Positions 33,100 through 45,800 are shown, numbered from the stretch's first letter. The stretch: 64,000 bases of DNA from Whitmania pigra (GCA_021613335.1 JAJTWR010000159.1:749001-813000); one strand, 5' to 3'. Made by a program: numbers and translations. Notes: a model not told the origin generated them from the sequence alone.

Positions 33100-36000
33100 A
33101 TGGATAACAGGAAGGATGAATGTGAATCACCTGTCAATACAGAACCTGTATCAGCAGATGGAGACCAACACAATTTCACAGCAGATCAGACTTCATCTGA
33201 GTCTCTGAAACTCCCGAGGCATCAATATACCAGGGTTTACATATTTACTTTCCATGATTTTTTTCAACTGAATTTTGCTTCTCGTTTTGTCAGAAGTCAT
33301 TCAAGACATTGCTTGATATTATTAAATATAAATCTAATCCAGTGTAAACTAAATCCTTTATCAAAACATTTGCTAATAAATTATTCCGGTTTGCTCTTTA
33401 GGACCAACTTTTAGCTTGGAGAGATGTGCGCTGCTCGAGGCTGAAGCCGTCCTCCATGTCAAAAGAATATGAGTCGTTAGTGTCGATCGTTGGAACATTG
33501 ATGAAAGTAGAAAGTAGTCAAACTAGGAATGAACAAAGTGTTTTTGCCAATGTTGTATTTTCTAACTTTCTCAGGAGTGAGGGAATCTGGGACCCGGAAA
33601 AATGGTTCAACAGCACAATTGGAGAATGTTCCACGAGTGGCACGAGCGGATACAACTCTCATTTCACGGCCGGAGAAAAAATGTATTCGAGAGGGAGGAA
33701 GCCAGAATGGGATGCCGACGACGGAACAAGAAGAATGGCAAACAAGATCAACGGTCTGCATGTTCAAACCACTATCATTTAGGGATATCTGGACTTGTGA
33801 ATTTCTTTAGCTCATTAATCTTATTAATGATTAGCACATGTAAATTAAGTATGTAATTTAAATTAAGTAAGGAAATAAAGTATGTAAAAAAAATTAAATT
33901 AAGTATTATCATCTTATTATGAATTATAATGTTGAATATTTGTTCTGTGGAATTAAAGCAGTTTATAAAAACAGCAAGGTTTTTCCATCAAAGTATTCCA
34001 TCATGCATATTGTATAGATTGTTCAGTAACATTTTGGTAGCTTAGGATGCTTCACTGAATTTCACTTTGTCATAATAACTTTTTTAATGTTTTTAACAAC
34101 CAGATAAAGGGCCTGGTTTTAAGCAGAATGTTGGAGATGCTGATGTTGTCCTCATGCCACAGAGAAATTTTAACAGCGGTTGCTATGTCAGCAACAACGA
34201 CTCTCAACATCGGAGAGATGGGTGAGATTATTAAGTCATAGTTTTTTTTGAGGTTGTTATAACCATTTCTGTCTCTAAAATTTCCCATTTATCCTGATGT
34301 CATTGCTTAGTTCAACGCATAATTTGGGATTTAGCTGTGTTAATTGCTGTGATATTTCATTTTGTGATTGATCCAGTTAATTACAATGTTTCTTGTGAAT
34401 TTAATGGCTTCTGATGATGCTAAGTTTTGGGTATCTCAATGCTTTATTTGGTTTTGTTACAATGGTGTGAAATTAGATTCACTTGAAAGTATTGAAGTTG
34501 GTGATATATCATTGAAAGGAGAGATCAGAGATTCAGTCAGAGAGTTGTTGGCAGTGGGAGGATCCCCGTAGTGGACAGATTCAAAGGACGAACGTCTGAA
34601 GATGTCTCAGAAGGATGGAGCGAACGAAGTGGTGCTAATTCTGGTCGTCCCAGAGGAGTGGGTTTCATTGACATTATTTCACAGATTATGCCATTTAATG
34701 CACTCTATATGTTTTAAATTTATTTTCAGAAAGGTATTGATAAAAGATATGAATCTGGCAGTTAGTATGAAAGGAATTTATTTAGTTTACTTGATTAAAA
34801 ATTTGTTTGAGACAGATAAATAAAATTGTCTTGCAAAATTAAATTTTATGCTTAGGTCGGTCTGATTACAAATCAAACACCAGGGACGCAAAGAAACAAC
34901 CAGAACCACTGTGGTATAGGGAAGGCCCTCTTAGCCAGAGTGACACCATAGAACTGCGTGGTTTTAACGAGAGGTCGGACGAACATCATCCTAGTGAAAG
35001 GAACAGAAAATTAAGCCTAAAGTTGAAAGAGGAAAAAGCAGATGAAGAAATTGAAGAGCATGATGTTCAAAAGAAAGTTAAGCAAGGTAAATCAGTTGTT
35101 CTTTATTTATTCTTTTGTTAGTAAACAAGCAACCAAGCCTGATTCGATAAAAATTATTTGCGCAGCCGGAAACGATAAAGGTACGAATGCTGCAGAAAGT
35201 AACAGCAAAGAGATAAGTGTACCAGGTGAAAATATTAAAGAATCAAGGAATGATTGTGAGGGGTCCAACACAAATGAATTTGATTTTGCCATGTTTGCAA
35301 AAGCAGTGAGCAATCCAAGCAACCAGGTGAGTTTAGAATCTTCAATCTTGTTGGTAACAAACAGTGACTTGTACTGTCTGGGTTTTAGTTTCTCATTGTG
35401 ATTTGTTGGTAAAAAGATTTATTGTTAAATATTACATATGAAGTGAAAATTAGTGAGTTGTTGAGTTATTTATTTCATTAATCAGGATTCTGAGCTGGAT
35501 TCACGTGAAAGTCGTTTTAGGCAATTTTTCCAAACTCAAGTCAGTCAGGATTCACTTGCGAATGGTTCGGAAGTCATTCTCTATCTTTCATAGTTTTCAT
35601 AGAAATTAGAAATTGTTGTCATTACTAATATTATTATTAATTATCAATTTAATTTTTGAGATGCATCTGAAAATGTTTGTTGAAAAAGTCTTGATGCCTT
35701 AAAATCATTTTCAAAAAAAAGCCTGTTCCTGTAAAGCTTTTGGTGATTGCAGGTGTACCCAATCTGGATAAGAAGGCATCATCACTTCCTCCTCCTCCAC
35801 CCGTTTATGGTCACTCGATCGAGAAGTTTGTCGATCCTAACGAGGAAAAGAAGAATTTCATGCAAATACTGCAGAAGGCACAAATATCTTATCAGAACCA
35901 CCAGGTTCCCAATTCGGCCAGGACCCCCTCAGTGGATGGCATCACTTCATTTAACCAAAAGCCTGGTATAAAAATTGTGATGATTTTGTCGACTTATATA

Positions 36001-38884
36001 AATGGTAATTTTTTTATCTTCAGCCTCATTGAAAGAGTTTGAGTCAGACTTAAAGGCCATGTTGAAAGTTAATCCAGACTCTTCAGGTTTGACTTTAATT
36101 GATTGTTTATTTTTGCAAAACTATTTTTTTCTATGTTTTGAAATACCTTTTTCTTTCATAATTTTTGGTTGATCCATATCATGGCTCGAATAACTGCGTC
36201 AAAACAATCATGTTTTATTATGCTTGTTCCAGATGGAAAAACCATTAACTGTGCATCTGGGGTTTTCTATGGGCCCATTTACAATGGCAACAAAACAGAG
36301 GGGGCCATCCTTCCGTCTTCGGGCTCGAACAGGAATTTATTTCTCGGCCACAAATTGCTTCCCGTTGGATCCAAAGTGACTCGCGTTTCGGACCTGGAGG
36401 CCGATTCCGTTCCACCGGAGTCTTTTGTGAGCATTGAAGGAAGCCACTCTGAGAAAAGCTCTGATCCTGATGATATGTCTGCTTACAACAAATTGCTTGG
36501 ACTTGTATCACAGAAGGTTTGCCTTCCTATCTCTAGAATTCAGACCAATGATTTAATTCAAACATGTAATTAAAATCCCAATAGCATTTATTTAGAATTT
36601 TTATTTATTTGTATTTATGAATTTATATATAATGCATGGATTTATATATGGATGGCAAACAGTTTGATAAATCAAAGAATGAAAATTGAATTTCTTTTGT
36701 TATAATGATCACAATAACTAGAAGATATAATCTTGACAACCAATGATGTGATGCAAATTAACTTCTTAGGGTCCTCAAAATCATTCCCTGGCAAATCATA
36801 ACTATCATGAGTCTTACCCTGTGAGTGGCAGTCCTAACTACCCTAATAAGATGCCTGACCCCTACCACCCAGCCATGACCTCAAGTGTCAACTCACTTCT
36901 TGCTTCCATGAGCAACGATAAGAGGCACACTCACTCCCCCTCTGTCAGGTCGTCTCCTATTGGTTGGTTGAGATTATTCTGGAATTTATTGCTAAAATGT
37001 GGGCTGTTTTAGGTGACGTGATTAATTTATATGAATGTGCTGCTATTTTATTTAAGTTGATATTAATGTTGTTTAACTTAGGAACAGTCTTTATGTATAT
37101 TTTTGAAATAACTAGATCTTGTAATAGCACAATTTTTTGGCTAAACTATCATTATTTGTCACATTTTTGTATTGAAAAATTTCACACTAAAGTTTGAAAT
37201 AATTAATAACATAAATTCATTAACAATTGTATCAATGCATCTATTTGTGAAGCCTTTGGAACATGTCCTCCGACCAATCTTGCTACTCCAATGCCTATCC
37301 ATGCAGGTCATCTTATCAATCAATTTAATGTTAGTGAAAACATTTTGGCTCATTTTTCTATTCTGGGTGTCAAATCTTTAAATTATTCCAATTTTAATTT
37401 CTGCTATTTCATTCTTGAACAAAGGGCAATCAATGTGCAAAGGTTCAGTTTAACAATCTTGATCCTACTTTGAAGTTTGGGGCTCAAAACAAGTGAGAGA
37501 ACAACTTATTTATTTTATATAAATTCCTAGGTTTATTATAGATTAGTATTATTAGTCGTTTTCTCTATTCTCAAGTATTGATCACCCATCAAAAGAACCC
37601 GTAATTACTTCGCAAAGTCTAGAAAGGATGCATCCAGCTTTTCTGCCTACTTCTGTCATCAGGCAGATGGCACAAGACAAAGCAGGTATGTAAAATGTTT
37701 GCTAATTTTTTTATATTCCTCCCATTGAGTGTGAACTATTTTTTAGAAAAGAAAAGATGTCTTAAATTGGATCCACAAAGTTTCTGTCCAGATGTTTTTT
37801 CATCAGGTAATCAGTATTGTTGCTCACTTATATATTGTTCATTTGTGTGTTTAGTCATGCTATGTTTTATTTCAAAATTAAAAGATCTTGCTAGTCAAGA
37901 ATGATGAGATTTTTAGAGATATATTTGAAATTATGCTAACAATATAATAAATACAAATGTATTTTGTAGTCTGAGGAATGTGTTTACTTTTGCTCTAATG
38001 AGCTAATTTGCTGTTACAAGGGTAAAGGTTTTCAAGCATGGCAAACTTTAAAAGATGCAATTTTTTAATTGGCTTCAGGTTCAAAAGTTGTGCCACAAGA
38101 TGCAATGTGGACCATGTTTCGATCAAATCCTGGTGAGGGAGGTTCGGCCGTCTTCCAGCCTCCGGTATACAACTCCCAGGCTCCTCACAACTTTTCTCCT
38201 CACAATCAACTCCAGCCTCCTTGTATGTCAGTTTTCGCTCGTCCACCTCAACAACCGAGCGTTGCATCTTTCCTACAATGCTTGCAACAAGGTAGAGTCA
38301 TCACCCAACCACAGCAGCCACAGCAACAACAAATGCTTCACCCTCTCCTTCAACACCAGGTCAACAATGCTCTTCCTGCCAAAAGGGCCATTGTCAAAGG
38401 TAAGAGTAATTCTCAATTATATAGTAACTTGACAAACTTTTGACTTATATTGCTTGCAGGAGCTAACAATTCATCAATTCAACCAGACCAGCAAAATTTA
38501 TCTCTTGTGGCCTTGCAACACGGACAAATTTTGGGCAATGCTCAAGGTTTCATGGAAATTGAATTTTTAAATATTTGTTAACCGTTAAAATGATAGTCAA
38601 CCTTGTTGATGCTAAATTTGTAACTGAAATAATAAATGTCAGGTGAATGAGCCTCATGTATAATAAGATTTTTATGGTGTTCTTTAAACTTTCTGTTTCA
38701 TTTTGTTATTGTAGTGGATCAGTCTTCACCAGCTGATGTCATTGCAGCTCTTCAACAAGCACTGATTTCGAAGCGTCACAATCCTAACTCAGGGTTTGAG
38801 GGATGGCAAAATGGGGCTTCTTCTGTCAATGGCTCTTCAGTTGGACGAACACCCAATCAGGTTGGATTGATTGGTCGATTTTAA
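33100..38884 (+). CDS. EIF4ENIF1: eIF4E transporter (4E-T / EIF4ENIF1)
   Basis: Shuttling eIF4E-binding protein that represses translation in P-bodies. About 18 exons, roughly 890 residues. Exon 1 (33,100-33,234) and exon 2 (33,402-33,475) join to give the canonical eIF4E-binding motif YTRDQLL (YxxxxL-phi) in HQYTRDQLLAWRDV. Exon 3 (33,575-33,753) holds SSEGIWDPEKWFNS. Later blocks follow the family order: DADVVLMPQRNFNSGC, EPLWYREGPLSQSDTIELRG, EFDFAMFAKAV, SRFRQFFQTQVSQ, KKNFMQILQKAQI, DDMSAYNKLLGLVSQK and HPAFLPTSVIRQMAQDKA. A Q/P-rich C-terminal half follows, ending VGLIGRF. Most introns are short (70-330 bases). Confidence 0.93.
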
Positions 38885-40660
38885 TTGTTCTAGATGGACT
38901 CCAACCTCTGAAAATTTGATGGCTTTTCAGGTAAAACTACAGTGATAAACTCGAGCGGCCAACGTTTTGAGGGTTTTCTGTTCCTCGTTTCAAATGAAAA
39001 CTTGTTGAAACGCCATTTTGTACAGAAGTTTTCCATTTTGTTCTGTTGTACGTTTGCCTTGTAAATACAACATTTAGAAAGTTTCAAAATTTATTGAGCT
39101 AAGAAGTAAGAAAGTGAAATCATTTGTCTACCCTTCCCAGTGGAATTATTATTTTGTGTTAATAATCTTTGGGTCGCTGTGGCAACCACAATCATTTTCA
39201 TGGAGGCTTACAGTCACTGAGTACTTTGTGGACTAAGTTTTTGATTTTAATTTGTGTCAGTTTGATACATATGGGCATGTGGGAGTAGATTAGCTTGAGA
39301 TGAAATTAATGTTTTGAGAGCAGACGAGGAATATTGATTGTACATTGAGATGATTTTTGTCAGCTCGAATTTATTAGTAACGATATCTGAAAAAATAATC
39401 GGATATGTTCAATATGGATCCAGCTTAAAGAGCGTGTAAAAACGTGTTTAACTGGAACGCACACTATCGAGCACATCTATGGAGGAGGCAGAGGACGTAG
39501 ATGAACCTTTCTCATGGCAGTCGGTTGTTTGTATATCTCGCTAGAGGAGTTTTGTACCTTATTTTTAAAACAAATTTGACTCGATTAAAAGTAGTTTCCG
39601 TGTGGAATGGCCATCTACAAGGACACAAAAGGTGAATTTGAGATAACCCTAAGTAAATGTGTAGTAAATATAAGTGGATAGTATAGAATGGAAATCGGAT
39701 TGCACACTTAACCACTTGCAGTGGCGTAGGGGGCACATATGTCTCCGTGCGCCAAAAGGAGGCTCACAGTTGAGGCTTTTTATGTTTTATATACAGCTGA
39801 ATAACAAAATAGTGACTGAACAAGAAGATAATTAAAATCCCAGTTGTTTGATAACTAACTGACTGAAGCTTAAATTATAAATTCTCAGGATAGTAATGCC
39901 CAATTTGATGTCTCACCCTTGTATTTTTGTATGAATATGTATGAAACAATAGTAGAATCCTGCGAACGAGTTTACTACATATTTCTGGATGGAGTTAAAC
40001 CGATGCTTTTATGAATTGATTTTATTCAAAAGCACAAATAAGAACTTAGAAAGTTGCTAAACAAATCAATTAGAGTCAATTATATCAATTGTTTTATTAC
40101 GATCATAACATAACAATTATTTATAGTGGTTAAGAAGACCTGGATCTGTGTAATAACCATTCTTTTTAGTCCTAATAACCGAATTTACTTAAGTACATTT
40201 TAAATTTATCTACTGTGTCCGCATGGATGGTTTCCTTATCTAGTTTATTCCATAAGGAAACGCTCACTCACCACGATCACTTAAATTTCATTTTAAAACT
40301 TCACACAAAATACAATAGCATAAAGGACACATTCATGTAAGCTTTAAAATAAACTAGTTATTGAATTGAATCCACAAAATACGAAATGAAGTATTTTAAA
40401 GCTTCAAATTGTTTATTAATTAAGTGATGTAAACAGGAACGTCATTTGTTGCTCCTTCCGTGAACCCCGTTTTATCATGTATCATGTTAATCATTTCAGA
40501 TACTGTTCGAAAACTCATCGCTGAGATTTATTGACATAAAATGACAGCTCGACAACGCTACAACCTTAATATAAACGCAGCGGCGTCACTAAGATTGGTG
40601 TCACTCGTTGCAGGAAACTTGTGGAAACTTTCACCATAAGGCATAAGTTGGTAACCCACA
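38885..40660. other. 3' UTR and gene-free region after 4E-T
   Basis: The first several hundred bases are presumably 4E-T 3' UTR. A hAT-like end (GCAGTGGCGTAGGGGGCAC) appears near 39,719. Nothing else was recognised. Confidence 0.4.
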
Positions 40661-40760
40661 AATCTGACAAGATTTTCCATAAAAAATGTCCGCAAAAATT
40701 GGCCGAACTTTGATCACCCTCCCCCGTCATATGGCCGCTTTTGATGTACCCCTTCGTCTT
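40655..40760. repeat. Fragment related to the GTCATCCAT MITE family
   Basis: TTTTCCATAAAAAATGTCCGCAAAAATTGG resembles the left end of copy A at 13,930 (GTCCATGAAGGACGTCCGCAAAAATTTG). It ends with ATATGGCCGCTTTTGATGTACC. Confidence 0.35.
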
Positions 40761-41269
40761 TGACGAAAGTGATAACTGCCCCTGTTCTAGCCCCTTTTTA
40801 GGGCTTTTTTGTAAAGGCGATTAAAAATCAACCGATAGAGATAAAAATGTGCGGATTGTTTTAAAAAATAGAAGAAGGATCAAACTGCCAAGGACGAGCA
40901 TTCAAAAAAATTAAAAAATCGGGAACTATTTTTAATTAATGCTTGAAAACTTTGATGATTTTTTTAGGGTAGATCCCTGTGTGCGCTAGTCAAGCCCGTT
41001 ACATATTTGGATTCTCCTGAAAAATATCTATCAGAATATGTATAACATGTAATTTTAATCCCCAGGGACGGGGTCGAAAAAGCTTCCGATAAAATCAAAA
41101 CAACTTGGGCGAAATTAGAAGATTTACGAGTAATGGAGTACGAAATGGCGTTTATAAACCAACCGACCCAGTTAAAAATACAGCAACTATTTTAAAATAG
41201 CTTTCGACGACCTTGAGCAACTCTCTTGTCTTTGACCCTAACTATTATAGGGGAAATCATTTTAATTCT

Positions 41270-41860
41270 GTGATTTCAGGACTCTTTGATGAGAACTGGT
41301 TATCTAATCTAGTTATTACATTTTCCTTAATATCCTGAAGTCTCTTGACGTTACCTACATACCTGTAATGGTCAGCCACCATGCCATACGAAATGGCAAA
41401 TTTGAAGTAAGTTATTTTACTTCTAGAGCCATGTGCAGGTATGTAGTCTGTCCACTTCTTATAAACAATGAGACGCATTTCTCATGCCACGTTGTAGACC
41501 AGGTCAAAAAGGAAATATATTTAAAGCCGCATTGGAATATAGTTGATGAATAGACAAAATACAACTATGGCAGTAAGAACTTCTTTAAACAAATTGACGG
41601 CTACAACTGTGGCATATTCCTGCTGGAGCACATTGCCGCTTTAGGCAGAGGGGATGATCCTCTTAATCCCTTCGATCCCAAAGAACGCAGGCAGAATTTT
41701 CAAAATGATCCTGATTTCATCGGCAGCATGGCTGAATGTTGTCTTTACTGCGGAGGACACAGGGAAGCTAAGTGAGTGCAATGTGATATATGCCAGAGAT
41801 GGATCCATGAGCATTGCATCGTGAAAAATGGAGTTAAATGTACAGCCATTAACTTTGTTT
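41270..41860 (+). pseudogene. Ulp1-type cysteine protease + zinc finger, broken
   Basis: Successive open segments read LFDENWLSNLVI, YVVCPLLINNETHFSCHVVD (His...Asp of a C48 peptidase), then a TAG at 41,551-41,553. They continue FFKQIDGYNCGIFLLEHIAA, with the Gln and catalytic Cys of the D.YNCG motif, NPFDPKERRQNF, and a finger CCLYCGG...(TGA)...CDICQRWIHEHC resembling a PHD. The catalytic residues remain readable, but at least two stops and some shifts inactivate it. It sits between the long inverted repeats. Confidence 0.75.
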
Positions 41861-42104
41861 GTTTTTTTGTTTTTTTGCGAATTCTTTAAATCCTTTAAAT
41901 AACTTTCTTCTCAGTAAGCATGTCTTATCAGACTTGGCTTTCATACATCTTTGCTGTTGCTTGTCTCCATTACTTAGGATTTAGGACGGCGTTTGCGTCC
42001 TGAGATTATTCCAGTTTTGCGACACTATAACATTACATGTTACGTTTGAATCTTCGTTGCTGCTTTTCAAATAAATGAACAATAAAATTCTGAGTTTCAA
42101 AGTT

Positions 42105-42430
42105 GTTTTGATTTGATCGGAAGTTTATATATCGGATTTCTACGCCATACCGTGGATAAAAAATACATGTCATACATATTCTGGCAGATATTTTTGGGGG
42201 GAATTTTATTATCTAACTATTTTGGATAGCGCACACAGGGATCTATCATAAATTCCGCTTCAAAGGTTTTAGACGTTAACTAATAATAGTTCCCGATTTT
42301 TTTTTTTTTTTTTGGGAATACTCGTCCCTGGTTGTTTGATTTTTCGTTTATTTTTTTAAAGCAATCGGCATTGCTGTATCTGCATCGGTTGATTTTTAAT
42401 CATCTATATTATAGAACCACATCTCAGGGG
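42105..42430 (+). repeat. Extra diverged copy of the right TIR arm
   Basis: TTGTTTTGATTTGATCGGAAG, CATGTCATACATATTCTGGC, AGCGCACACAGGGATCTA, AATAGTTCCCGATTTTTT and GGTTGATTTTTAATC recur in the same order and orientation at about 42,640-42,870. The right arm is therefore present twice in tandem. Confidence 0.75.
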
Positions 42431-43089
42431 CTGGGTGCGGGGCAGCTCTAAATCGTTCAAAACGCTGAATAAAAATAGTTCTCGAATTTTAATAAACTCT
42501 CAAGAAGTAAACCCTGGCTCTCTAAGTTGTGATCTATATTTTAAAATAGTTGTTTTATTTTTAACTGGGTTGGTTGATTTATAATCGCCTTTTTCGTACT
42601 CCATTACCAGCAAGTCTTCTAATTTCGCCCAAGTTGTTTTGATTTTATCGGAAGCTTTTTCGTCCCCATCCCTGCGGATTAAAATTACATGTTATACATA
42701 TTCTGATAGATATTTTTCAGGAGAATTCAAATATGTATCTGACTATTTCTAGCGCACACAGGGATCTACCCTAAAAAAATCTTCAAAGTTTTCAAGCATT
42801 AATTAAAAATAGTTCCCGATTTTTTAATTTTTTTTGAATGCTCGTCCTCTAGCGGTTGATTTTTAATCGACTTTACAAAATACCCCTACAAAGGGGCTAG
42901 AATAGGGGCAGTTATCACTTTCGTTCTACTTTGCATACATCCGCATTTTTACATAAAAACATTCCATATAAAATTATTTTGATGAATCAGCAATTTTTTA
43001 AGAAATAATCCGATTGCAGCTGTAAAAATGGTAACCGATAGTAAATTTTCTAGGTTGCTAGTGATAGATTTGGTTCTAACCACTATAGA

Positions 43090-43335
43090 TTGCGACAAAA
43101 ATATTTCCCTTAACTTAAGGCACGTCTTTTCTGAACTAATGTTTTCTGAACATAAATTTTCTGATTAATTCAAAGGTTTTGAAAATTTTTATAAATGTAA
43201 ATAAAAGAATATTTAAATAATGGAAACAAAATCATTAAAAATGAATTTCCAAAATTTAAAAATTAATTTTTTAAAGTGCGAATTCTGCCAAGGGATATTA
43301 TCCCCTGTGGGTCTTTTATGGATGACCCCTAAGCA
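43090..43335. mobile_element. MITE of the GGGGTCATCC family, copy C (one end)
   Basis: The right end CTTTTATGGATGACCCCTAA matches the tip of copy B. The preceding AATAATGGAAACAAAATCAT, AAAATTTAAAAATTAATTTT and AAGTGCGAATTCTGCC match the interior of copy A. The left end was not identified. Confidence 0.5.
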
Positions 43336-43958
43336 AGGAAAAAAGGTTTTCAGCTTGTCGACGGAGAGTAATCTGTTTTTGTTTTCAAGAAGCTGAGCCG
43401 ACAAGCAAAAAGGCGTGCATCATGAAATATAAAGATTAAGATTTTTTGTGTCACCCTCTAAAATTAAGTGGTTCGCACACCCCCTATTGACGCCAATGTG
43501 TAAACAATCAGGCAACAAAGCATACTCTCGTAACCAATTTTGAGAATGAACCAATTTCAAAAATTGTACATTTGCGTTTTTTATACCATCCTTTTATTTC
43601 ATCTCAACTTAGCAATTCCAACAAGTAATTAGTGGTACCTGATTACGTAGTTATAATCCTTTACCAATAGTTACAAAACACACGTACAAAATTCAGTTGC
43701 TTCGGGGGACAGCTGCGGAAGTAAATGTCCCGCAAAATACGTATGCAGACAAACTAAAAAACTTACATCCTTTCCTGCATTTTTATGCTTTAAATTTAAT
43801 AAAATGTCATCCCATAAAACGATTCCACAAAGCACAATCAATGCCTGCTGATGTAACGTTAATTAACAATGAACATAGTTCATTAGCAAGTTTCCAAATA
43901 CTTCTTACTAAAAACGAGAACTTTTAAGATACTAATTTGACTCGTGACATCAACAAGC

Positions 43959-45001
43959 TCACGTTTTTGTAGAAACAACTAAATATCCTCTACTTTTACC
44001 GGATGCATTATCCACCGTATTCATAGCATTAAAGAGTTTTGTAGCATTGACCCAAATTTCAGGATTTTTTGGGAAAACGTCCAATATGAGAAATCTATCT
44101 AATTGGTAGTTGTAGCCTCCTAAAGGACTGTGGTGCCCAGAAAATCTGAGCTTTGGATCTAGATACTGTTCGAAAATTCATTTAAATCGTTTGATGAAAT
44201 TAAAAAAAAATTTAGTGAGTTTATAATAACCTTCCCATTATAGTTAACAATGATACATCCTCCAGAAGTGTGATTGCTCAAAAGATTTATAGCATTTTGT
44301 CTGAAATCATTTAGAGTAGTGTTTGAAGCAAAAATGAGTTGGACTTTCAGATTGTATGCTCTTAGTAATAGGGAAACCTCCCCTAAGGCCATTCCATATC
44401 TTGAAATGTCAGTTGTATTCAACGATTTCAGAGCTTGTTCTGAGTTTAAAATATCCATTTCATCTAACCATACAGGAGAGCCTTGGCTAAATCCAATGTT
44501 TTGATTTGTAAGCCTTTCTTCGATATCATTATTTTTGCTTGGTAATTGGTAAGTGGTTGTAATCAATCCATTTGTTACGTTATCTTCGTCATCTTCTTTT
44601 CCATTCTCATTCCTATTGAAAGCATCTAAAAATGATATGTGATTAGTCGTGTTTGAAGTCGTTAAAAAATCGGATAGAGCGCTTTTCAGTTTTCTCAAGT
44701 TTGTTGTGCAATTTGTTTGTGATTTTGTATCATTGTTTGCTCTTTCCAGTAAAAATGGAAAAGTCTTTTGACGTGTCTTGTTCCCTCTCATAATTGCCTC
44801 TTTGGTGAAATCAGGAATGTAATAGTCACACCCCAAACTAAGGGCTGTCATAACAACACAAATGCTTGCTATACCACAGGTCGTGTTTTGCATCTGTTTA
44901 CGAAAGGAGGTCAGCAATCTTTCATCCACCACACTTTCATTACTTGATAAAAGATTTAGGCCTTGTTCGGAGAGCAGTAAAATAGCCCCCGTCATGTTCA
45001 T
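43959..45001 (-). CDS. Phytochelatin synthase (catalytic domain, two exons)
   Basis: Glutathione gamma-glutamylcysteinyltransferase family (peptidase C58). It condenses glutathione into metal-binding phytochelatins or cleaves glutathione conjugates. Exons 45001-44231 and 44165-43959 join in phase 0 to 325 residues. The triad is visible: Cys42 in QNTTCGIASICVVMTAL, with Gln36 six residues before it as in plant enzymes; His268 in FSGHHSPLGGYN; Asp286 in DRFLILDVF. The His-Asp spacing of 18 equals that of Arabidopsis PCS1. WLDEMDIL...RYGMALGEVSLLLRAYNLKV and TLNDFRQNAINLL align with the core. Between residues about 57 and 175 is an insertion of roughly 120 N-, T- and D/E-rich residues. No C-terminal Cys-rich domain is present, so it is short like cyanobacterial forms. 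Start is the ATG at 45,001; no signal peptide was recognised. Confidence 0.9.
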
Positions 45002-45489
45002 TAACGATCGTTAAAAACACCGATTAGATGGTTTGTTTTATAATGTTATGCATTACGACTGAGGTCTTCGATTCACTGCAAAGTTCGTTCTGAGGAATGA
45101 GCTGTAGTGACTGCATATCCCTACTAAGGATGTTTTGGTCTTTTGTTCTCCGAGTTTTACCGCGTTGATGCTTTTCATTGTCGTCAATCCGTTTATGAGT
45201 TATACCGACTGTACGTTCGATTAAAAGTCAAGTGTTAGCCTGGTTCATTACTTCAGAGCCAAATAATTCAAAATGCTACAAATTAATTTTATTCATTTTT
45301 GTTACTTTAAAAACAGCCCAAAATAATGTGACGTAAGGCACCAGGAAAGGAAATGGAAAAACGTTAATCTGTTAACGTTTTAAAAATATTTAGTTACATT
45401 TATAAAAGTTAATAAATGAGATTTTAAATTGTTGGTAATTACTTTTTGAAAGAAATATCAAAAACCTTGAAAACCAGATAAAATCAAAT

Positions 45490-45800
45490 ACGGTCGAACC
45501 CGGTTATGTCGCCGGCCTAGAGGTTTGCTAAAAAGCGTCGAGATAAACGAAAATCAAATTGGCAGCTGTGTATTATATAGTTGGAATGGTTGGAAATTAT
45601 TTAAAGGTGCACCTGCAATGTCTTACTATGAAGAAATTGTGCGGGTACATGCAGAGCATACGTATTTGATCGACTTCAACAGATGTCAACACTTTTTTAC
45701 GACTAAAAGACCTGAGCACAATATTTGGATTTTGAAAATTTCTAAGACGGATGAAATGGGCACGAACTTTTTACAGAAATTGACGATTACAGAATAGTAA
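45490..45800. mobile_element. Tigger-like terminus, second copy
   Basis: TACGGTCGAACCCGGTTATG, CGCCGGCCTAGAGGTTTGC and CGTCGAGATAAACGAAAATC match the reverse complement of the right end of the element at 21,364-22,150. The adjoining open frame has no recognised transposase motif, and its far end was not located. Confidence 0.5.

Larger units (their letters stand above)
40763..42924 (+). mobile_element. Long-TIR DNA transposon carrying Ulp1 protease
   Basis: Left arm 40,763 to about 41,200 is the reverse complement of about 42,545-42,924, roughly 400 bases with scattered differences. The tips are ACGAAAGTGATAACTGCCCC and GGGGCAGTTATCACTTTCGT. The interior encodes a decayed Ulp1 protease and a PHD-like finger. 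No transposase core was found, so this is a partial or non-autonomous copy. Ulp1 domains plus long TIRs occur in Mutator-like and KDZ-type (Kyakuja/Dileera/Zisupton) transposons. No clear target-site duplication was seen. Confidence 0.75.

Noticed and set aside
45525..45797. 90-codon ORF as a possible small gene
   Set aside because: It starts inside a Tigger-like terminus and shows no domain.
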